A DNA stretch of 10,685 nucleotides. Source: Candidatus Desantisbacteria bacterium CG1_02_49_89. GTDB taxonomy: Bacteria > Desantisbacteria > UBA1551. Under the pieces are notes generated by a model, which worked only from the letters and a program-made list of their open reading frames with translations, was not told where the DNA came from and ran no database searches. Position numbers and translations under genes: made by a program. Positions 6,476-10,685 of the stretch are shown in pieces. Location of the stretch: positions 1-10,685 of the forward strand of contig MNUP01000145.1 in assembly GCA_001871075.1 (NCBI GenBank), in the 5' to 3' direction. Numbering within the stretch: the stretch's first letter is position 1; each line of letters starts with the position of its first letter.

Positions 6476-7537
6476 TCACTCCCCGGGCGTTTTGTCCTTG
6501 TTCCCTATCCTTCTTTTCAGTTCTTCACCTGTCGTAAACATAAGAAATACGATGATCGCGAACACGCAGAGCGCCTGTACCAGAAGCACGGCCGCGTCTT
6601 CTCTGCCCACGTGCGGCAGCAGCATTGAGGTAATGCCCGCGCAGAATGAAACAAGGTAGATGAATAATACCGCCTGGGGCTGGTTCATGCCCAGCCTTAC
6701 CAGCCTGTGGGAAAAGTGGTTCATATCCGCGGTGAAGATCGATACGCGCTGCCTTAACCTTATGATAACCACGGAAACTGTGTCGAAGATCGGCACGCCC
6801 AGTATCAGGACCGGCGTAATGACCGGCAGGTGCGTGAGAAGACTGCCCCTGAGGTATGTGCCCATGGAAGATGTGCCGCCTATGAGGAAACCCAGCAGCA
6901 GCGCGCCGCTGTCCCCCATTATCACGCTGGAAGGGTAGAAATTATAGCGAAGGAACCCGATAAGGCTGCCCATAAGAATGAACAGGAAAGTATTCAGGCT
7001 TTCAAGTCCCTGCCTCTGGTACACCAGCACGAACATCAGGCACGATACAGCCCCAACCCCCGCGGAGAGCCCGTCCATGTTGTCCAGCAGGTTGAACGAA
7101 TTGGTGATCGCGACTATCCATATCACGGTAACTATGCCTGAAAGCACAGGGTTATGTATAAACAAACTTATCATTACGCCGTGGTTGACCAGGATTATCG
7201 CCGCGAAGATCTGCACCGCGAGCTTTATCCAGGATCGTAAATTTACAAAATCATCGATCAGCCCTATCGCGAAAACGATCGAGCCCCCGATGAGCAGGCC
7301 GCGGAATTCATTCCTGTATGCCGCGGCAAAAAAACCGAGCCTGTGGCATACGTAGAAAGCAACAAGAATGGCAACCGCTAAGCCGGCGCCGCCGAACCTT
7401 GGCTTGGGAACCTTGTGTATCTTTCTGTGCCCGGGCTGGTCCATGACATTCATCTTCACTCCCAGCCACCGCACCACAGGCGTTATGAAATACGATACCA
7501 GGAAAGAAACTCCCAGCGCTATCAGGTATTTGTGCAT
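6476..7537 (-). CDS. WecA/TagO/MraY-family polyprenyl-phosphate N-acetylhexosamine-1-phosphate transferase
   Basis: This 353-residue polytopic inner-membrane enzyme should transfer a HexNAc-1-phosphate from a UDP-sugar to undecaprenyl phosphate, the first step of a surface glycan. Visible motifs are DQPGHRKIHKVPKPRFGG at 33-50, the catalytic Asp pair in GLIDD (92-96), NSFNLLDNMDGLSAG at 146-160, NFYPSSVIMGDSGALLLGF at 199-217, PIFDT, and the cytoplasmic loop MNHFSHRL (the HxHH-type motif of WecA-like enzymes). About ten hydrophobic segments separate these. MraY itself is less likely because no mur/fts genes are nearby and the loop is WecA-like. AGAGGAG at 7546-7552 precedes the ATG. The gene's end at 6476 overlaps the upstream alternative GTG of the next gene by three bases, or lies 29 bases from the preferred start. 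Confidence 0.92.
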   Translation of the reverse strand: MHKYLIALGVSFLVSYFITPVVRWLGVKMNVMDQPGHRKIHKVPKPRFGGAGLAVAILVAFYVCHRLGFFAAAYRNEFRGLLIGGSIVFAIGLIDDFVNLRSWIKLAVQIFAAIILVNHGVMISLFIHNPVLSGIVTVIWIVAITNSFNLLDNMDGLSAGVGAVSCLMFVLVYQRQGLESLNTFLFILMGSLIGFLRYNFYPSSVIMGDSGALLLGFLIGGTSSMGTYLRGSLLTHLPVITPVLILGVPIFDTVSVVIIRLRQRVSIFTADMNHFSHRLVRLGMNQPQAVLFIYLVSFCAGITSMLLPHVGREDAAVLLVQALCVFAIIVFLMFTTGEELKRRIGNKDKTPGE

Positions 7538-7736
7538 TTATTACTCCTCTGGAGTCAGCTCATAGCTCATAGTTCATAGCTCATAGTAAGAATTAAATTT
7601 TAATTTGTTACCATGAGCCATCAGCCATGGGTTTTATCTGCTGAAAGCTAAATGCTGGTTGGAAAATGTTAAAATCTATGTCCATCCGTAGTTAAATTTG
7701 CATTTTACAATTTGCAATTTGACTTTTGACTTATTA
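7538..7736. repeat. Intergenic gap dehydrogenase-WecA-like: heptamer arrays only
   Basis: No gene and no GC-rich hairpin pair is seen. Three heptamer tracts fill the gap. 7558-7585 reads GCTCATA, GCTCATA, GTTCATA, GCTCATA. 7612-7660 starts CATGAGC, CATCAGC, CATGGGT (inverse orientation) and decays through tttatct, gctgaaa, gctaaat, gctggtt. 7695-7736 reads AATTTGC, ATTTTAC, AATTTGC, AATTTGA, CTTTTGA, CTTATTA, up to the dehydrogenase stop codon. An AT palindrome (ATTAAA-T-TTTAAT) lies between the first two. A 5-bp hairpin, ACTCC/GGAGT (7543-7555), covers part of the downstream ribosome-binding site. Confidence 0.7.
7611..7629. repeat. Exact 19-bp copy of the word tract at 1081-1099
   Basis: CCATGAGCCATCAGCCATG is found identically at 1081-1099 and 7611-7629, each preceded by A. 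It contains the CATGAGC and CATCAGC heptamers, followed by a partial third unit. One copy ends next to ahcY, the other lies in the gap before the WecA-like gene. Confidence 0.85.
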
Positions 7737-9044
7737 TTATAATCTTACTATCTTGTCCCTGCAGCCTTTCACGCCTTTCAGGGCGTTCCTTGTGTCAAGT
7801 ATGCATTTCGCGTGCCTGGCTATCCATTCGTAATCATAGTCCGGATGGTCTGTCACCACAACAACGCAGTCAGCCGACCTTAAAAGCTTCGATGTGAGCT
7901 TCGAAGACCTATAGATCTTCCCTCCCCCGTGCTCGCGCAGGCTCGTGCTGGGAACGTAGGGATCGTTGTAAAGGACATCAAAACCTTCTTTCTGCATAAG
8001 GTCCATTATTTTCAAAGAGGGCGAATTCCTCATGTCCGATATTCCTTTCTTGAACGCGACTCCCAGGACCAGGACAGTGCTGTCCTCTGGTGATTTTTTC
8101 CTCAATAACGCGTTCACTTTGGACACAACGTAATAAGGCATGTTCGAGTTGACCTCTGCCGCGAGTTCTATGAACCTTGTGTGGAAATCAAATTCCTTGG
8201 CCTTCCAGGAAAGGTATACCGGGTCAACCGGTATGCAGTGGCCGCCCACTCCCGGCCCCGGCATGAACGACATAAAACCGAAAGGCTTTGTCTTTGCTGC
8301 CTCAACCACTTCCCAGATATTTATTTTCATGCGGTCGCACAGCAGCATAAGCTCGTTGACCAGGGCGATGTTCACGTTCCTGAATATGTTCTCCAGCAGT
8401 TTTGTCAGCTCCGCAACCTCCGGGCTTGAAACAGGTATGACCTTTATTATGAACTGGGAATAGAATAGCTTCACCATTTCGGTGCACCTGGGAGTTATGC
8501 CTCCCGCTACCTTGGGCGTGTTTGTGGTGTGGAAATCGCTGTTACCCGGATCTATCCTTTCCGGGGAAAACGCGAGAAAGAAATCCCTTCCGGGTTTCAT
8601 TTCCTTTTTCTTGAGCACCGGAAGCATTACCTCCCTGGTGGTGCCGGGATACGTGGTGCTCTCAAGGATCACGAGCTGTCCCTTACGGGAATTCTTCGCT
8701 ATAAATTCCGTGGCTTTAAGCACGTATGAAAGGTCCGGTTCCTTGTAAACATTGAAAGGAGTTGGGACCGCGACGCATATCACATCCGCTTCTGAAAGGA
8801 TCCGGGGGTCTGTTGTCGCGCTCAGGGCTCCTGACCTGATAACTCTTTTAAAATCCTGTTCTTCTATATCCGATATATAAAGTTTTCCCCTGTTGACATT
8901 GTTGACCTTGGTCTTGTCCAGGTCAAAGCCGAAAACGCGGAACCCCGCGTTCGCCGCCGCGACAGCTTCCGGCAGGCCGACATAGCCCAGGCCTATTATG
9001 CATACCTTAGCCTTCTTGCTCAGTATCTTTTCTTTTAGCAACAT
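7737..9044 (-). CDS. Nucleotide-sugar 6-dehydrogenase (UDP-GlcNAc/UDP-glucose/UDP-ManNAc type)
   Basis: This 435-residue cytoplasmic, NAD-dependent enzyme should oxidise C6 of a UDP-sugar in two steps to the uronic acid. The sequence shows the Rossmann loop GLGYVGLP (18-25), VAVPTPFN (91-98), ESTTYPGTT (128-136), FSPERIDPGN (159-168), the AELTKLLENIFRNVNIALVNEL segment with Lys215, the catalytic cysteine in GPGVGGHCIPVDP (Cys270), and KKGISDMRNSP in the C-terminal UDP-binding domain. The SPERIDPGN and GGHCIPVDP forms resemble the WbpA/TviB/WecC group more than classical UDP-glucose dehydrogenases, so a UDP-HexNAc substrate is slightly favoured. However, the neighbouring SDR looks UDP-glucuronate decarboxylase-like, which would suit UDP-glucose. 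The start overlaps the SDR end by 10 bases, with AAGGAGGGG inside that gene: translational coupling. Confidence 0.93.
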   Translation of the reverse strand: MLLKEKILSKKAKVCIIGLGYVGLPEAVAAANAGFRVFGFDLDKTKVNNVNRGKLYISDIEEQDFKRVIRSGALSATTDPRILSEADVICVAVPTPFNVYKEPDLSYVLKATEFIAKNSRKGQLVILESTTYPGTTREVMLPVLKKKEMKPGRDFFLAFSPERIDPGNSDFHTTNTPKVAGGITPRCTEMVKLFYSQFIIKVIPVSSPEVAELTKLLENIFRNVNIALVNELMLLCDRMKINIWEVVEAAKTKPFGFMSFMPGPGVGGHCIPVDPVYLSWKAKEFDFHTRFIELAAEVNSNMPYYVVSKVNALLRKKSPEDSTVLVLGVAFKKGISDMRNSPSLKIMDLMQKEGFDVLYNDPYVPSTSLREHGGGKIYRSSKLTSKLLRSADCVVVVTDHPDYDYEWIARHAKCILDTRNALKGVKGCRDKIVRL

Positions 9045-10042
9045 GCCTTTGCCCCTCCTTTTGAGATCCTTATCCTGGCGTCCTCTATCATATTTTCCAG
9101 CGTGTCCTTTAAAGTATATCTGATCCTGAAACCTGTCAGCCCGTGTATTTTAGCTGTGTTAGGGAACCTGTGGCGCATATCCTCAAATCCTTTCGTATAG
9201 ACTTTTTCATACGGGACCAGCTTTATGGCTGACCTGCTTCCTGTCATTGTGACTATCCTTGAAGCAAGGCCCGCGATCGTTATACGCTCTGAACTGCCTA
9301 TGTTGAATATTTCGCCCACAGCCTTCGGGTTCTTAGAAAGAGAAACGATCGCCCTGACCGCGTCGTCAACGTACAGGAAAGAACGGGTCTGCCTGCCGTC
9401 CCCGTAAACCGTTAACGGCTTATCCCTAAGCGCCTGCTCGATGAACCTCGGGATAACCATCCCGTAGTCGCTTACCTGCCTGGGCCCGCACGTGTTGAAA
9501 AGGCGCACTATGATAACAGGCAGTCTCTTTTCACGCCAGTATGCAAGCGCCAGGAATTCGTCCATTGCCTTAGCGCAGGAATAGCTCCAGCGGCTGATAG
9601 TCGTGGGGCCCATGACACGGTCATCCGTTTCTTTGAAGGGTATTTTTTCATTCTTTCCGTAAACTTCCGAAGTGGAAGTGATCAGAACTTTCTTCCTGCG
9701 GTTACCGCGCGAGAGCTTTTCCGCGAGCTCAAGCACTATCTCCGTGCCCTTCACGTTTGTCTGGATTGAGCGCAGGGGATTTTCAATGACATACTTCACC
9801 CCGACAGCCGCGGCCAGGTGGTAAATGAAATCGGCTTTGGAAACAAGCTTCGACATAAGCTGTTCGTTAAGTATTGTGCCTATGCGGACCGTGAGGTTTT
9901 TGTCGCAGGTAAGGTGCCTGATGTTATCTATGCGCCCGGTTGACAGGTCGTCTATAACCGTGACCTTATGCCCGTCTTCCAGCAGTTTCTCTACAAGGTG
10001 CGAACCCACGAACCCAGCCCCGCCTGTTACGAGTATGTTCAT
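9035..10042 (-). CDS. NAD-dependent sugar-nucleotide epimerase/decarboxylase (extended SDR)
   Basis: This 335-residue cytoplasmic enzyme belongs to the extended short-chain dehydrogenase/reductase family. It shows the NAD-binding TGGAGFVGS (6-14), acidic residues DD at 31-32 after strand 2 (NAD preference), HLAAAVGV (75-82), the active site TSTSEVYG with YSCAK (Tyr154, Lys158), the substrate-binding RLFNTCGPRQ (180-189), and GDGRQTRSFLYVDDAVRAI (214-232). The last motif and the overall pattern suit UDP-glucuronate decarboxylase (making UDP-xylose) or UDP-sugar 4-epimerases; the exact product is not decidable from motifs. TAGGAG precedes the ATG. It overlaps the 6-dehydrogenase by 10 bases, so the two probably act in sequence on one sugar nucleotide, with the dehydrogenase supplying a uronate. 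Confidence 0.92.
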   Translation of the reverse strand: MNILVTGGAGFVGSHLVEKLLEDGHKVTVIDDLSTGRIDNIRHLTCDKNLTVRIGTILNEQLMSKLVSKADFIYHLAAAVGVKYVIENPLRSIQTNVKGTEIVLELAEKLSRGNRRKKVLITSTSEVYGKNEKIPFKETDDRVMGPTTISRWSYSCAKAMDEFLALAYWREKRLPVIIVRLFNTCGPRQVSDYGMVIPRFIEQALRDKPLTVYGDGRQTRSFLYVDDAVRAIVSLSKNPKAVGEIFNIGSSERITIAGLASRIVTMTGSRSAIKLVPYEKVYTKGFEDMRHRFPNTAKIHGLTGFRIRYTLKDTLENMIEDARIRISKGGAKACC

Positions 10043-10059
10043 CTATTCTCCTAATTTTT

Positions 10060-10088
10060 GATTACGGTGATTTTTAACTACGATTACG
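10060..10088. repeat. 29-bp direct repeat, copy 2 (partner at 3791-3819)
   Basis: It is identical to 3791-3819 in 28 of 29 positions. It contains two GATTACG words separated by a TTTTTAACT spacer and lies about 20 bases upstream of the SDR start codon. Confidence 0.85.
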
Positions 10089-10109
10089 ATGTTAAATCTA
10101 TAATTTTCC

Positions 10110-10164
10110 CGCCCAATCAGTCAGATTGGGCGAGGTCTCGCCCGCTGAAAAGACGGGCGGAGAC
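10110..10164 (-). repeat. Twin GC-rich hairpin element, copy A
   Basis: CGCCCAATC (10110-10118) pairs with GATTGGGCG (10124-10132) across a 5-nt loop. GTCTCGCCCG (10135-10144) pairs with CGGGCG (10154-10159), then, after one bulged G, with AGAC (10161-10164). On the minus strand the order GTCTCCGCCCG-loop-CGGGCGAGACCTCGCCC-loop-GGGCGGG matches copy B well, including the ACCT-GCCC linker. Confidence 0.65.
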
Positions 10165-10171
10165 TTTTGAC

Positions 10172-10685
10172 TTATATTTTTAGCCTTTTCTCCCGTATAA
10201 GTTCTTCATAAAGATTCTCAATATCGGAAATAAGCCGCCTGATGCTGTATCTCGGGTACGCGCGCTCCCTTGCCTTCCTGCCCATCTCTTTCATTTTATT
10301 CGCATCCGATAAAACCGCGCAGACGCCTTTAGCCAGAGCTTCAGGGTCCTTCGCTGGCACGACAAATCCCGTTTCCCCGTCTGCCACAAGCTCCCTGACC
10401 CCGCCGACGTCCGTTGCCACAACCGGCTTTGCCGCGGTCATTGACTCGATTATCGCTACAGGCAGGCCTTCGTTCAGGGATGAAAGCACTACAACGTCCA
10501 TGTCCGCGTAAACCCTTTCAAGGTCGCTCCTGAACCCGGCCCATACTATATTCCCGGAAATACCGAGTTTCGAGGCGTATTCTTCCAGTTCCTTCCTCAG
10601 CTCCCCGTCACCCACGATCACGAATTTGACGCCAGGCATTTTTTCAAGCGCCTTTTTTGACGCCTCAAGGAAGTACTTATGCCCT
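10172..10685 (-). CDS. GT4-family glycosyltransferase, C-terminal half (5' end outside window)
   Basis: The frame stays open to the right window edge, so the gene starts outside; the ATG at 10639 is an internal methionine. The visible residues, beginning GHKYFLEASKKALEKMPG, form the C-terminal GT-B Rossmann domain that binds the sugar nucleotide. FVIVGDGELRKELEEYASKLGISGNIVWAGFRSDLERVYADMDVVVLSS is followed by the EX7E signature (NEGLPVAIIESMTAAKPVVATDVGGVRELV) and ETGFVVPAKDPEALAKGV, all typical of GT4 (WcaL/RfaG-like) retaining enzymes. It should add a sugar to a lipid-linked surface glycan on the cytoplasmic side of the inner membrane. The donor and acceptor cannot be told. It is separated from the SDR by 129 bases of repeats but fits the same polysaccharide locus. 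Confidence 0.93.
   Translation of the reverse strand, partial: GHKYFLEASKKALEKMPGVKFVIVGDGELRKELEEYASKLGISGNIVWAGFRSDLERVYADMDVVVLSSLNEGLPVAIIESMTAAKPVVATDVGGVRELVADGETGFVVPAKDPEALAKGVCAVLSDANKMKEMGRKARERAYPRYSIRRLISDIENLYEELIREKRLKI

Larger units (their letters stand above)
10043..10171. repeat. Intergenic gap glycosyltransferase-SDR: GATTACGGT words and twin hairpins
   Basis: No gene is seen in this 129-bp gap. It contains the second copy of the 29-bp GATTACGGT repeat (10060-10088), the twin hairpin element A (10110-10164), and a CTTTTGACTTATA word tract (about 10165-10177) that reaches into the glycosyltransferase stop codon. The same TTGACTTTTGACTTA-type word lies at the end of the dehydrogenase gene (7720-7734). 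Confidence 0.65.

Noticed and set aside
5460-6479. Longer 339-codon version of the 5'-nucleotidase-like gene starting at GTG 6479
   Set aside because: The extra 11 residues (with DIRTED) precede the signal peptide and the site lacks a spaced Shine-Dalgarno, whereas GTG 6446 has GGAGG five bases upstream and a clean signal peptide. The longer form remains possible through overlap with the WecA-like stop.
6081-6659. Plus-strand ORF of 192 codons
   Set aside because: It is antisense to the 5'-nucleotidase-like and WecA-like genes, without a convincing ribosome-binding site or domain.
10172-10639. Treating ATG 10639 as the true start of the glycosyltransferase
   Set aside because: The frame stays open to the window edge with GT4-like sequence (GHKYFLEASKKALEK) before it, and the N-terminal GT-B domain would be missing.

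Overview
The window comes from a bacterium of roughly even base composition. Every gene lies on the minus strand, so transcription runs from high to low coordinates. The mix points to a diderm, probably an uncultured candidate phylum; Omnitrophota or a relative is my guess from gene style and cannot be proven here. The clues are a PorV/PorQ (UPF0164)-like outer-membrane protein, a short archaeal/Thermotoga-like S-adenosylhomocysteinase, a WecA/MraY-family transferase with an HFSHRL motif, and AT-rich 'word' repeats between genes.

In transcription order (right to left): a GT4 glycosyltransferase cut by the window edge (10685-10172); a repeat-filled gap; a sugar-nucleotide epimerase/decarboxylase-type SDR (10042-9035) overlapping a nucleotide-sugar 6-dehydrogenase (9044-7737); a second repeat-filled gap; then a tight four-gene unit made of a WecA/TagO-like polyprenyl-phosphate sugar-1-phosphate transferase (7537-6476), a secreted 5'-nucleotidase-fold protein that has lost most catalytic residues (6446-5460), a membrane-anchored coiled-coil protein of unknown function (5445-4990) and a mannose-1-phosphate guanylyltransferase-like nucleotidyltransferase (4987-3947). 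Next come metK (3769-2573), ahcY (2384-1116) and a porV-like gene that runs off the left edge (853-1).

The right two thirds is a cell-surface polysaccharide module: activated sugars are made by the nucleotidyltransferase, dehydrogenase and SDR, a sugar phosphate is loaded on a polyprenyl carrier by the WecA-like enzyme, and the chain is extended by glycosyltransferases. metK and ahcY are two steps of the activated-methyl cycle (SAM synthesis, SAH removal).

The most unusual signal is not a gene. All five longer intergenic gaps are built from degenerate tandem words, mostly 7 bp, often in inverted orientation on the two sides of GC-rich twin hairpins. The arrays frequently begin at, or supply, the stop codon of the preceding gene. 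Similar arrays also sit inside two coding regions: an 8-bp repeat of nearly four copies in ahcY and four heptamers in the signal-peptide codons of the porV-like gene. The second notable item is the apparently catalytically dead secreted metallophosphatase homologue. No RNA genes, CRISPR arrays, insertion sequences or recognised riboswitches were found.
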